Source: JAENVT01 sp031412355
Lineage (GTDB): Bacteria > Actinomycetota > Acidimicrobiia > Acidimicrobiales > Ilumatobacteraceae
Direction of reading: 5' to 3'
Assembly (NCBI GenBank): GCA_031412355.1
Contig: JANOCR010000087.1
Location: 1-17,292, forward strand
Length of the DNA: 17,292 bases
The translations under genes and the position numbers were made by a program. Below, piece after piece: positions 1-6,956 of the stretch (position 1 is the first letter of the stretch; every line of letters starts with the position of its first letter). A model generated the notes under the pieces. The model was given only the letters and a program-made list of their open reading frames with translations. It ran no database searches and had not been told where the DNA came from.

Positions 1-1
1 G

Positions 2-319
2 CTCACCTACGGCAATCTCAACCTTCCGCTCGCAACGTCGCAACGCTCCGGCCTTACGACCGACCAGGTGACGGTCGGTGTTCGACCAGAGGCCTTGCGC
101 ATCGGCAGCGAAGGGATCGAAGCAACCATCGTTGCCATCGAAGAACTCGGTTCTGATTCGTTCGTCTACTGCACACCGAACGGCCACGACGACGTGTCCT
201 TGGTCTACAGGACCGACGGCCTCAATCCCTCGCAAGCAGGCAGCGTCGTGCACCTCATGCCCGACGTCGCGTCGATGCACGTGTTCGACACCGCCACCGG
301 TGCGCGGCTCGAAGGCTGA
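2..319 (+). CDS. Sugar ABC transporter ATP-binding protein, C-terminal part (partial at 5' end)
   Basis: The frame is open from the window edge and ends at TGA 317-319, so only about the last 105 residues are present. The motif VGVRPEALRIG is the hallmark of the C-terminal TOBE/MOP-like regulatory domain of MalK/UgpC/MsmK-type ATPases, which energise uptake of sugars, oligosaccharides or glycerol phosphate. The Walker and signature motifs would lie upstream, outside the window. The stop is 4 nt before the GTG of galT, so the two are probably co-transcribed, which fits carbohydrate uptake followed by galactose metabolism. The transported substrate cannot be read from this fragment. Spermidine/putrescine or iron ATPases also carry TOBE domains, but the VRPE motif and the galT neighbour favour a sugar importer. 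Confidence 0.8.
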   Translation, partial: LTYGNLNLPLATSQRSGLTTDQVTVGVRPEALRIGSEGIEATIVAIEELGSDSFVYCTPNGHDDVSLVYRTDGLNPSQAGSVVHLMPDVASMHVFDTATGARLEG

Positions 320-323
320 GCGC

Positions 324-1277
324 GTGTCCGTGCGCTCCGACCAACGGATCGACCCGTACCTCGGTACGGTCGTCCACGTCGTCGGAGCGCGCCAAGCCCG
401 GCCCAACCTGCCGTCCACCGGTTGTCCGTTCTGCGTGGGTGGCCTCGAGGCGCCCGATCCCTACGAGGTGCACTGGTTCCCGAACCGTTGGCCGGCGATG
501 CACGGCAACCGGTGCGAAGTCGTCCTCTACACCCCCGATCACGATGCCACGCTGTGGTCGCTGGGAGTCGAGGGAGTTCGCAAGGTCATCGACCTGTGGG
601 CGGAACGCACCACCGCCCTCGGGAAGCGAGACGACGTCGAGTTCGTGCTGGTGTTCGAGAATCGCGGGCCGCAGGTCGGCGCCACCATCGCCCATCCCCA
701 CGGACAGATCTACGCATACGACCACGTGCCGCAGCGCCCCGCATCGTTGTTGACCGCCGGATGGAAACCCGAGGCGGATTGCGGCGAGCGGTTCGTGGCC
801 GGCTCCGATCCGCGAGGCGTCGAGAACGCGTCGGGCTGGACCGCGTGTGTCCCCGAAGCATCGACCTTTCCGATCGCCTTGACGCTGGCACCCAACGAAC
901 AGGTGCCTGATCTGCCATCGCTCGGCGACGACGGTCGCAATGCTCTGGCGACGTTGTTGGTCGACATCCACGATCGCCTCGACCGGCTGTACGACCAGCC
1001 ACTGCCCTACATGATGTGGCTCAACCAGCGACCGACCGACGGGCAGGAATGGCCGCAATCGTGGTTCAACGTCGAGATCGTCTCACCATGGCGCAGCGCC
1101 GGTGTCGCCAGGTTCATTGCCGCTGCCGAGGTGGCATGCGGCGAGTTCTTCAATCCAGTGATTCCCGAAGATCTGGCTCGTCAACTTCGGGGCCTGGCTC
1201 GGACGGATCCACTGCAAGCGCGCCACGATGGCGCGACCAGTCCAGCACGAGGTACAGCAGCGCCGCCCCGCCGGTGA
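324..1277 (+). CDS. galT: Galactose-1-phosphate uridylyltransferase
   Basis: Leloir-pathway enzyme that transfers UMP from UDP-glucose to galactose-1-phosphate in the cytoplasm. The 317-residue product has the zinc-site motif GCPFC (Cys34, Cys37), NRWPAM at about 54-59, and FENRGPQVGA followed by the catalytic HPHGQ (His124-Pro-His126), where His126 would carry the uridylyl group. Length is slightly below the usual 330-350. The GTG at 324 is chosen because it lies 4 nt after the upstream stop, has GAAGG about 8 nt upstream, and recognisable GalT sequence begins at once; the frame is open further upstream but only as a shadow of the ABC gene. The natural family end seems to be near residue 293; the last 25 or so residues are low-complexity and lie antisense to the 3' end of lgt. 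No galK or galE is visible in the window. Confidence 0.93.
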   Translation: MSVRSDQRIDPYLGTVVHVVGARQARPNLPSTGCPFCVGGLEAPDPYEVHWFPNRWPAMHGNRCEVVLYTPDHDATLWSLGVEGVRKVIDLWAERTTALGKRDDVEFVLVFENRGPQVGATIAHPHGQIYAYDHVPQRPASLLTAGWKPEADCGERFVAGSDPRGVENASGWTACVPEASTFPIALTLAPNEQVPDLPSLGDDGRNALATLLVDIHDRLDRLYDQPLPYMMWLNQRPTDGQEWPQSWFNVEIVSPWRSAGVARFIAAAEVACGEFFNPVIPEDLARQLRGLARTDPLQARHDGATSPARGTAAPPRR

Positions 1278-2019
1278 CGAGCGCCACCCACTGGTTCAGA
1301 CGCAGGCCACCGCTCGTGTGCGCCGGATCGATGCGCAAGCCCTCGACCCAGAATCGACCGATGGCGTAGCCCACGATGTACATGCCGAACAGCCGGCCCG
1401 GGCGAAGCTTGAACCGGCGATCGATTCCCAGCAGCGCTATGCACAGGGCGAAGTTCCACAACGATTCGTACAGAAACGTCGGGTGGAAGGTGGTGCCGGG
1501 TGCGAACCCGGCGGGAATCTTGTCGTCGTCGATCTTCAGTGCCCACGGCAGGTCCGTGGCTTTGCCGAACAACTCCTGATTCCACCAGTTGCCCCACCGC
1601 CCGATCGCCTGCGCCAAGGCAAGCGCCGGCGCTGAGGCGCTGAGCCCGACCGCGGGCGCGATCCCCCTGCGCTTGAAGGCCCACATCGCCACGAGAGCAC
1701 CGAACAGGATCCCGCCCGGAATTCCGAGACCGCCCCGCCACAACTGAGGGATCCTCCCGAGATCGTCCTTGAACGCGCTCCAGTCAGTGACAACGTGATA
1801 CAGCCGCGCCCCGATGACCCCGGCGATGACCGCCCAGACTGCCATCGAGCTGGCATCTTCGCGGGTGCCGGCGCCGCTGGCCTCCAGCCGGCGACCAATC
1901 AACCACACCCCGGCGATCACACCGAGGGCGATCATCAACCCATAGGCATGGATCGACAACGGGCCGATCGACAGCGAGCCACTGGATGGGCTCGGGATGC
2001 TGGCGAAGAAACCGGCCAT
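1150..2019 (-). CDS. lgt: Prolipoprotein diacylglyceryl transferase
   Basis: Integral membrane enzyme that transfers diacylglycerol from phosphatidylglycerol to the lipobox cysteine of prelipoproteins, the first step in lipoprotein maturation. The 289-residue product shows the family landmarks in order: HAYGLMIALG (24-33) in the first membrane helix, ARLYHVV (71-77), the GGLGIPGG loop (96-103), the signature AIGRWGNWWNQE (138-149, Arg141 as the key arginine), HPTFLYES (179-186) and GYAIGRFWVEGLR near the last helices. About seven membrane segments are apparent. The ATG overlaps the stop of the upstream hydrolase by one base (TGATG), so translation is probably coupled; I see no Shine-Dalgarno. 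The acidic tail (roughly the last 25 residues) overlaps galT on the other strand. Confidence 0.96.
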   Translation of the reverse strand: MAGFFASIPSPSSGSLSIGPLSIHAYGLMIALGVIAGVWLIGRRLEASGAGTREDASSMAVWAVIAGVIGARLYHVVTDWSAFKDDLGRIPQLWRGGLGIPGGILFGALVAMWAFKRRGIAPAVGLSASAPALALAQAIGRWGNWWNQELFGKATDLPWALKIDDDKIPAGFAPGTTFHPTFLYESLWNFALCIALLGIDRRFKLRPGRLFGMYIVGYAIGRFWVEGLRIDPAHTSGGLRLNQWVALVTGGAALLYLVLDWSRHRGALAVDPSEPGPEVDEPDLRESLD

Positions 2020-2780
2020 CAGTGGGCGACAACACGGGTCGCGAAGTCGACCGTCGACTGGAAGATCAGGTCCTTGTCGTAGTCCTGCGTCGCCACATGA
2101 AAGCTGCGGTCCAACGTGATCCTCTCGACGGGACCTCCGTAGTTGTCGGCGAGGTATTGCGACTGCACCGGCTCAACGACATGGTCCTGCGGAGAGTTCA
2201 TCAGCAGCAGAGGAATCCGCATGCTCGCGTACTGGCGGCTGAGCGGTTCGATGCCATCCATCAGCGCCGACAGCAACGGCTCGAGAGGGGTGTCGTCGTA
2301 GGCGATCTCCGTGGCGTCCGGGTCGGCGATGTCGCTGCCGACACCGGGCAGCATCGGAGTACCGCCGTCGACCAGGCCCCGCAGCATCTCGATGATCTCG
2401 GGCGCCTGTGGCTGCGCCACGGGATTGATGCACACCAGGCCTGCAATATCCGCATGGTCGGCGCCGATCCGCAGTGTCAGGGCACCACCCATGCTGAGGC
2501 CGACCACCACGATGTGCGTGGCACGCTGCGCCACTCGCTGGTAGGCCGCCTCGGCCTCGCCCACCCAGTCGGCCCAGCGGGCCGGCAACAGGTCGTCGAC
2601 GACGGTGCCGTGTCCGGGCAGCCTCGGCATCTCGATGTGGAAACCGGCGGCGGCGAGTGCGTCGGCGACGCCACGCATGGACGCAGGCGTTCCCGTGTAG
2701 CCATGCAGAACAACTGCACCGTACTGGCCCTCGCCCGAGTGGGACCACGGCTCGGCTCCGGCAATGATCGGATTGGTCAT
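2019..2780 (-). CDS. Alpha/beta hydrolase, carboxylesterase or monoacylglycerol lipase-like
   Basis: A 253-residue serine hydrolase of the Est30/YvaK and monoacylglycerol-lipase type. The oxyanion-hole motif LHGYTGTP is at 25-32, the nucleophile elbow GLSMGG at 94-99 (Ser96), the acid is probably Asp199 in SPQDHV, and the base His228 in SFHVAT; a lid-like helical region lies between about 120 and 185. It likely hydrolyses short to medium acyl esters in the cytoplasm. ATG 2780 is chosen because family sequence starts a few residues later. The frame runs on to 3071, but that extension is antisense-like sequence lying over the ferredoxin gene. A CATAAT hexamer 7 nt upstream suggests its own leaderless transcript. 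Its stop is fused to the lgt start. Substrate unknown. Confidence 0.9.
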   Translation of the reverse strand: MTNPIIAGAEPWSHSGEGQYGAVVLHGYTGTPASMRGVADALAAAGFHIEMPRLPGHGTVVDDLLPARWADWVGEAEAAYQRVAQRATHIVVVGLSMGGALTLRIGADHADIAGLVCINPVAQPQAPEIIEMLRGLVDGGTPMLPGVGSDIADPDATEIAYDDTPLEPLLSALMDGIEPLSRQYASMRIPLLLMNSPQDHVVEPVQSQYLADNYGGPVERITLDRSFHVATQDYDKDLIFQSTVDFATRVVAH

Positions 2781-2787
2781 GGCGACG

Positions 2788-2793
2788 ATTATG
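2788..2793 (-). promoter_or_regulatory. Probable -10 element of the alpha/beta hydrolase gene
   Basis: On the minus strand CATAAT (five of six matches to TATAAT) ends 7 nt before the ATG at 2780. That distance puts the transcription start at or next to the start codon, so the mRNA would be leaderless. No convincing -35 is visible. It lies in the 29-bp gap after the ferredoxin gene and would give the hydrolase-lgt pair a promoter independent of the upstream genes. Confidence 0.45.
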
Positions 2794-2809
2794 GCAGCGG
2801 GTTCGCCAT

Positions 2810-3121
2810 TCACACGTAGGGATCGTTGGATGTCAGCGGTTCCTCCCACCAATCGTCGGGTACGCCGGTCGCTTGCCACTGCGGGAACGGGTAGATGCAG
2901 TTCACCGGACATGCGGGCAGGCACTTGTCGCATCCGCTGCACAGTTCGGGGATGATCACGACGTCGGGCCCGTGGTTGAAGATCGCTCCGAACTGGGGTG
3001 GACAGGCACGCAGGCATGCGTCGCAGTTGATGCATTCGAGCATCTCGATGCGCAGCGGGTCGTTCTGCCACTTGGGGCTCCGCGACCGAGTGGTGATGCG
3101 CTCGGATCTGGCCGCCGACAT
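2810..3121 (-). CDS. Two-cluster [4Fe-4S] ferredoxin
   Basis: A 103-residue soluble electron carrier with two complete CxxCxxCxxxCP motifs: Cys30, 33, 36 and 40-Pro, and Cys61, 64, 67 and 71-Pro, enough to ligate two [4Fe-4S] clusters. The 20-residue linker (about 42-60) includes FNHGPDVVIIPE. A basic N-terminal extension of about 25 residues precedes the first motif, and an acidic Trp-rich tail follows the second. The ATG at 3121 is supported by TACACT 7 nt upstream. It sits between the HD-GYP gene (28-bp gap) and the hydrolase (29-bp gap) on the same strand. No partner oxidoreductase is adjacent, so its redox partner is unknown; oxidoreductases reducing or oxidising it would be encoded elsewhere. 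Confidence 0.92.
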   Translation of the reverse strand: MSAARSERITTRSRSPKWQNDPLRIEMLECINCDACLRACPPQFGAIFNHGPDVVIIPELCSGCDKCLPACPVNCIYPFPQWQATGVPDDWWEEPLTSNDPYV

Positions 3122-3128
3122 GCGGCCG

Positions 3129-3134
3129 AGTGTA
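3129..3134 (-). promoter_or_regulatory. Probable -10 element of the ferredoxin gene
   Basis: The minus strand reads TACACT, a TANNNT hexamer, followed by 7 nt and the ATG at 3121. No Shine-Dalgarno precedes the start. Together these suggest a leaderless transcript beginning at the ferredoxin start codon, within the 28-bp gap after the HD-GYP gene. No clear -35 is visible. Confidence 0.45.
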
Positions 3135-3149
3135 GATCCGGGTGGGGAT

Positions 3150-4904
3150 CTAGATGTCGGTCGCCGGATCCGCGACCGGGCTGGGCGACGGTGCAGCGGC
3201 GTCGCGCCTGGCGATCACTTCGACCAGGGCGTCGACGATGTGCGGGTCGAACTGGGTCCCCCTGCCGGCAACGATGTGGCCGACCGCGTCGGCAGATGTC
3301 CACGCGTGCTTGTAGCGATGCACAGTGACCAACGCGTCGTAGACATCGGCGACGGCGACGAGCCGGCCGCTCATTGGTATCGCCTCGCCGGCGAGCCCGG
3401 CCGGGTATCCGCTGCCGTCCCACCGTTCGTGATGCGAGAGGGCGACTTCTGCCGCCAGTTGGATCAGGGCCGATCGGCTGCCGGCGAAGACCGTGGCTCC
3501 GACCGTCGTATGGGTCTTCATGATCTCGAACTCGGCTTCGGTCAGCGCACCGGGCTTCTGCAAGATCGCGTCGGGCACGCCGACTTTGCCCACGTCGTGC
3601 AACCGCCCGGCCAAGCGAAGGTCCTCCGACCAACTGAGGTCCTGATCCAACTGCAATGCCAGTTCGGCAGCCAACTCACCGACCCGCGACGAGTGCTCGC
3701 CCGATTCTGGGTCGCGGTACTCGGCGATCGCCGCGAGGCGTTCGAATGCCTCGTAGTGCTGCTCTTCCAGGTCCTGTGTCCTGGCGGTGACCAACTCTTC
3801 CAACTCGGTCGTGCGCACGCGGAGCAGTTCGGCCTGGTCGCGAGCCGCCAGGGTGTCGTGCGAGATCTGCAGCGTCTTGATCCGCAGGTCCGTGTCGCGG
3901 TTGAAGATCTGTTCGTGGATCTTGGTGCAGGCCTCGCGATGGAGCAACGCTTCTTCGTATCGTCCCAGCGACTTGAAGACCTCGGCCAGCAATCCGTGCG
4001 CAACCAGTTCCAAGTCGGAGAACTCGTTCTGTTGCGCGACCATGACCGCTCTTTCGAGTGCAGTGATCGCTTCGGCGGGATCGCCCGTGGCTATGCAGAC
4101 CCGACCGCGGGCGATCTGCACCGAGACCAGTGCCATCGGAGACGTACGCGTCAACTGCGCGGCGATGTGGCTCAGTGACTCGTCGGCCTGGTCGAGACAG
4201 GCGTTCGCCTGCGGCAGGAGCTGGAGCTCGGCGTATGCCTCGGCGAGGTTGGCCAGGATCTCGGCGACGTGCTCGGGCAGGTGCTCACGGGCCAGTTCCA
4301 GCGCAGCTTCGCCGAGGCTCACGGCCAGCAGATTCTCCTGACGCTCGGCTCGGACCTTGGCCATGTTGGCCAGCGTGATCGCGTCGAAGCCGCGCCTCGG
4401 GCTCTTGCGGTTGGCCTCGAGTGCGGCCTCGTAGGTCACGATCGCCCTGTCGGTGTCGCGCAGGCTGTGGTGCACCGCTGCGATGGTGTTGAGCAGGTTT
4501 CCGAGATCGGCCAGATCGGCAGTCGACCGGTAGATCTCCAATGCCTGCAACAGGTTCTCGAGCGCCTGCGAGTAGTTGCCTGCTTGGTGATGAACGATGC
4601 CGACAAGGTTCAGCGCCCATACCTCGACGACGGGTGCTGCGCAACGTCGGGCCAGATCGCGAGCCTCGAGCGCCAACCCGAAGGCCTCGTCGAGTTGACC
4701 AAGTTGGTACGTCACGCTGGCCAGCCGGTACAACGCCTCGGCCTCACCCTGCTGATCCTCGTTCGATCGAGCCAGCACCCTCGCCTGCTGCACCAGTGAT
4801 CTGGCACGAATCAGATCTTCGGGCTCGGCGGTGCGCGCCTCGTCAAGAAGGTCGCGAACGGACTTGCCGCTGCCTGCCCCTTCCTTCAGAGATATCGCGG
4901 ACAT
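3150..4904 (-). CDS. TPR-repeat HD-GYP cyclic-di-GMP phosphodiesterase
   Basis: Cytoplasmic regulator predicted to hydrolyse cyclic-di-GMP. With the ATG start at 4904 it has 584 residues: helical tetratricopeptide-type repeats over about 25-340 (pairs such as ALYRLASVTYQLGQLDEA and LANLAEAYAELQLLPQA), a charged coiled-coil stretch at about 340-385, then an HD-GYP domain with HDVGK (436-440), a long HxxxG-containing helix, and HHERWDGSGYPAGL carrying the GYP at about 499-501, then DVYDALV. The metal-binding residues look intact. No membrane segment, REC or PAS domain is seen, so input probably comes through TPR protein contacts. The start is uncertain: the frame continues to a TTG at 5006 whose extra residues look non-conserved, and neither start has a good ribosome site. 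It leads a same-strand group with ferredoxin, hydrolase and lgt. Confidence 0.88.
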   Translation of the reverse strand: MSAISLKEGAGSGKSVRDLLDEARTAEPEDLIRARSLVQQARVLARSNEDQQGEAEALYRLASVTYQLGQLDEAFGLALEARDLARRCAAPVVEVWALNLVGIVHHQAGNYSQALENLLQALEIYRSTADLADLGNLLNTIAAVHHSLRDTDRAIVTYEAALEANRKSPRRGFDAITLANMAKVRAERQENLLAVSLGEAALELAREHLPEHVAEILANLAEAYAELQLLPQANACLDQADESLSHIAAQLTRTSPMALVSVQIARGRVCIATGDPAEAITALERAVMVAQQNEFSDLELVAHGLLAEVFKSLGRYEEALLHREACTKIHEQIFNRDTDLRIKTLQISHDTLAARDQAELLRVRTTELEELVTARTQDLEEQHYEAFERLAAIAEYRDPESGEHSSRVGELAAELALQLDQDLSWSEDLRLAGRLHDVGKVGVPDAILQKPGALTEAEFEIMKTHTTVGATVFAGSRSALIQLAAEVALSHHERWDGSGYPAGLAGEAIPMSGRLVAVADVYDALVTVHRYKHAWTSADAVGHIVAGRGTQFDPHIVDALVEVIARRDAAAPSPSPVADPATDI

Positions 4905-5009
4905 CGCCAACGATCGACCAACCCTTCGGTCCTCCTCGGACCACGTGAGAACGACTTGTGAACGCCACGTCAGCGCCACACGTGGATATCGGCAGACTGT
5001 GACCAAAGC

Positions 5010-5037
5010 TTGACTGATACAGACAGTGAGCTATGAC
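5010..5037 (+). promoter_or_regulatory. Sigma-70-type promoter for the M48 peptidase/DrrAB group
   Basis: TTGACT at 5010-5015 matches the -35 consensus at five of six positions. After a 16-nt spacer comes TATGAC (5032-5037), four of six to the -10. It lies in the divergent gap between the HD-GYP gene and the M48 gene and would give a leader of about 60 nt. It is the only site in the window where I see both boxes of a housekeeping promoter. The rest of the gap (about 4905-5105) shows no further clear signal; a minus-strand promoter for the HD-GYP gene should lie here but I could not pick one out. Confidence 0.4.
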
Positions 5038-5105
5038 CACTCCAAGTGTAGGTTCGGCGACATCGAACCTGGCCGTATCGTATTCAAGATGCGGGACGGA
5101 CTGCG

Positions 5106-5996
5106 GTGACCAGCACCCGGCGCCGGGTCGACAGTTCGGCAGTCTCGGCGTTCTTGCCTGTCGTTGCTGTCATACCGCTGTGGCTCCTGGCGCTCGCCGT
5201 TCTGTGGCTGCCACTGCGCGTGGTGTGGCACATCTCCTTCGTGGCCCTGTCGCTCGGCTATCTGGCCGCGGTGCTGTTGCTGTTCCTGCGTCCGGTGCAG
5301 GTCGCGGTGCTGGCACCGCTGCTCGGTGCACGGCGGCCGACACGTGGCGAGCGCGCCGCGCTCGACATCGCCTGGCGATCGGTGTTGCAAGCCAACCGGT
5401 TGCCGGCGCGGCGCTTCGTGATAGCCGTGCTGCCGATCGACGAGTTGAATGCGTTCGCATGCGGCGGGCACTTGGTGGTGGTCACCTCGTATGCCATCGA
5501 CACGTTGCCCCGCGATGAGTTGAGCGGCGTGCTGGCTCACGAGCTCAGCCATCACCTCGGATCCCACACCGTTGCGCTGACGATCGGCCACTGGCTGAGC
5601 CTGCCCGTGTTCGCGCTGGCCCGCATCGGCTTCTTCTTGCAGAACGTAGCGACTGCTGCTACTCGCACTTTCGCTCGACGTTCATCGTCGCTGACGGTGC
5701 TCGGCCAAGTGGCCAGCACGCTGCTGATGGCGATCTCGTGGCTCTTCCTCAGCGGGCTGCTTGTCACGAACGCGATTGCCAACGTGGTGGGCCGCAATGC
5801 CGAGCTGCAGGCAGATCGCCGCGCAGTCACCATGGGTTTCGGCAGGCCTTTGGCCAGCGCTCTGCGACGAGTGATCGGCGAGCGTCGGGGCGAACGCCCG
5901 ACGACGTTACGCGAACGTTTGGCCGCCACACATCCGCCGGCCCGCACCCGTGTGGCCCAGATCGAAGCCCTACTTCGCCTGCGGCGCGGCCGGTAG
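5106..5996 (+). CDS. Membrane-bound M48-family zinc metallopeptidase (HtpX/Ste24-like)
   Basis: A 296-residue membrane protease related to HtpX, a family acting in quality control of membrane proteins. Two N-terminal hydrophobic segments (about 15-36 and 41-62) precede the zinc motif HELSHH (His145, Glu146, His149). A further hydrophobic pair (about 158-180 and 198-220) follows, then NAELQADRRAV with Glu233 as the third zinc ligand and Asp237. The order and spacing fit M48. The GTG at 5106 is the first start before the membrane segments, with only a weak purine stretch upstream. It ends at 5996, 9 nt before the DrrA-like gene, and its TAG stop forms the first bases of a TAGCGT hexamer there. 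The substrate is unknown; it may share a transcript with the exporter genes. Confidence 0.88.
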   Translation: MTSTRRRVDSSAVSAFLPVVAVIPLWLLALAVLWLPLRVVWHISFVALSLGYLAAVLLLFLRPVQVAVLAPLLGARRPTRGERAALDIAWRSVLQANRLPARRFVIAVLPIDELNAFACGGHLVVVTSYAIDTLPRDELSGVLAHELSHHLGSHTVALTIGHWLSLPVFALARIGFFLQNVATAATRTFARRSSSLTVLGQVASTLLMAISWLFLSGLLVTNAIANVVGRNAELQADRRAVTMGFGRPLASALRRVIGERRGERPTTLRERLAATHPPARTRVAQIEALLRLRRGR

Positions 5997-5999
5997 CGT
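5994..5999 (+). promoter_or_regulatory. Probable -10 element of the DrrA-like gene
   Basis: TAGCGT (TANNNT type) lies exactly 6 nt before the GTG at 6006, suggesting a leaderless transcript for the exporter operon. Its first three bases are the TAG stop codon of the M48 peptidase gene. No clear -35 is visible, and read-through from the M48 gene is also possible. Confidence 0.4.
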
Positions 6000-6005
6000 C
6001 CTGAT

Positions 6006-6956
6006 GTGGATGTAGCCCTGCAGACGCGAGCCCTGACCCGCCGATTCGGCGAGACGGTGGCTGTGGACGGCATCGATCTCGTAGTCGGCAAGGGTGAGAT
6101 ATACGGTTTCCTGGGCCCGAACGGGGCCGGAAAGAGCACCACCGTGCGAATGCTCACGACGCTGCTGGTGCCGTCGTCGGGCACAGCCACCGTCGCCGGG
6201 TTCGACGTGCGCGACAAGCCTGAGATGGTTCGGCTGCGCATCGGTGTAGCCCTGCAAGAGGCAGCGCTCGACCCGAGGCAGACCGGTCGGGAACTGCTCG
6301 ACCTGCAGGGACGGTTGTACGGGCTCAGTGCTGCGGAGCGCGGCCATCGCGTGGCGGATCTCCTCGTCCTGGTCGACATCGGTGAGGCGATCGATCGGCG
6401 CATCGGCACGTACAGCGGCGGCATGAAGCGGCGGCTCGATCTTGCCGCGGCGCTGGTGCACGAACCTGAGGTGTTGTTCCTCGACGAGCCGACAACCGGG
6501 CTCGACCCTTCCAGCCGGGCAGCGGTGTGGGAAGAGGTCCGGCGGCTCAACGAACAGCGCAGTATGACGATCTTCCTCACCACTCAGTATCTCGAGGAGG
6601 CCGACGCGTTGGCTGACCGTGTCGGCATCATCGCGAGAGGCAGGATCGTCGCGGAGGGGACACCGGCCGATCTCAAGCGGTCGGTGGGCTCCGATGTGAT
6701 CATCGCCAAGGGCCAACCCGGCGACACTCAACGCATCAAGGACGCGCTCGTCGCGGTCGACGGCCTGGGGGCAGTCGAATCGGCAGGTGACGAGGTCGTG
6801 ATCTCCGTGACCAACGGCGCCAAGGCCATCAGTCCGGTCGCGGTTGCGCTGTCCGAAGCGGGTATCACCGTGGAGGGTCTTCTCCTACGGACGCCCACGC
6901 TCGACGACGTGTTCCTGCACGTCACCGGAGAACGAATGCGGGAGGACGCATCGTGA
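6006..6956 (+). CDS. ABC exporter ATP-binding protein, DrrA-like (daunorubicin-resistance family)
   Basis: A 316-residue nucleotide-binding subunit of an ABC-2 type exporter. Motifs in order: Walker A GPNGAGKST (37-45), Q-loop in VALQEAALD at about 81-89, signature YSGGMKRRLDL (136-146), Walker B VLFLDEPTTGLDP (156-168) and TTQYLEEAD, where Gln194 stands in place of the usual H-loop histidine. The TTQYLEEAD form is characteristic of the DrrA group. A C-terminal domain of about 100 residues follows, with TPTLDDVFLHVTG near the end, also typical. GTG start at 6006, with TAGCGT 6 nt upstream. Its TGA overlaps the GTG of the permease gene by 4 nt. Likely exports a hydrophobic compound or lipid; the substrate cannot be told from sequence. 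Confidence 0.93.
   Translation: MDVALQTRALTRRFGETVAVDGIDLVVGKGEIYGFLGPNGAGKSTTVRMLTTLLVPSSGTATVAGFDVRDKPEMVRLRIGVALQEAALDPRQTGRELLDLQGRLYGLSAAERGHRVADLLVLVDIGEAIDRRIGTYSGGMKRRLDLAAALVHEPEVLFLDEPTTGLDPSSRAAVWEEVRRLNEQRSMTIFLTTQYLEEADALADRVGIIARGRIVAEGTPADLKRSVGSDVIIAKGQPGDTQRIKDALVAVDGLGAVESAGDEVVISVTNGAKAISPVAVALSEAGITVEGLLLRTPTLDDVFLHVTGERMREDAS

Noticed and set aside
78..323. Upstream extension of the galT frame
   Set aside because: It overlaps the TOBE domain of the ABC ATPase in another frame and carries no GalT-like sequence before GTG 324.
2781..3071. N-terminal extension of the alpha/beta hydrolase over the ferredoxin gene
   Set aside because: The extra 97 residues are the ferredoxin gene read in another frame. 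The hydrolase domain starts just after ATG 2780, which has its own -10-like hexamer.
2895..4178. A 427-codon plus-strand open frame opposite ferredoxin and the HD-GYP gene
   Set aside because: No recognisable motif; both minus-strand genes have intact catalytic or cluster-binding motifs.
6585..6595. Gln replacing the H-loop histidine of the DrrA-like ATPase, as a possible inactivating change
   Set aside because: TTQYLEEAD is the usual form in the DrrA subgroup, so it is a family trait rather than a defect.
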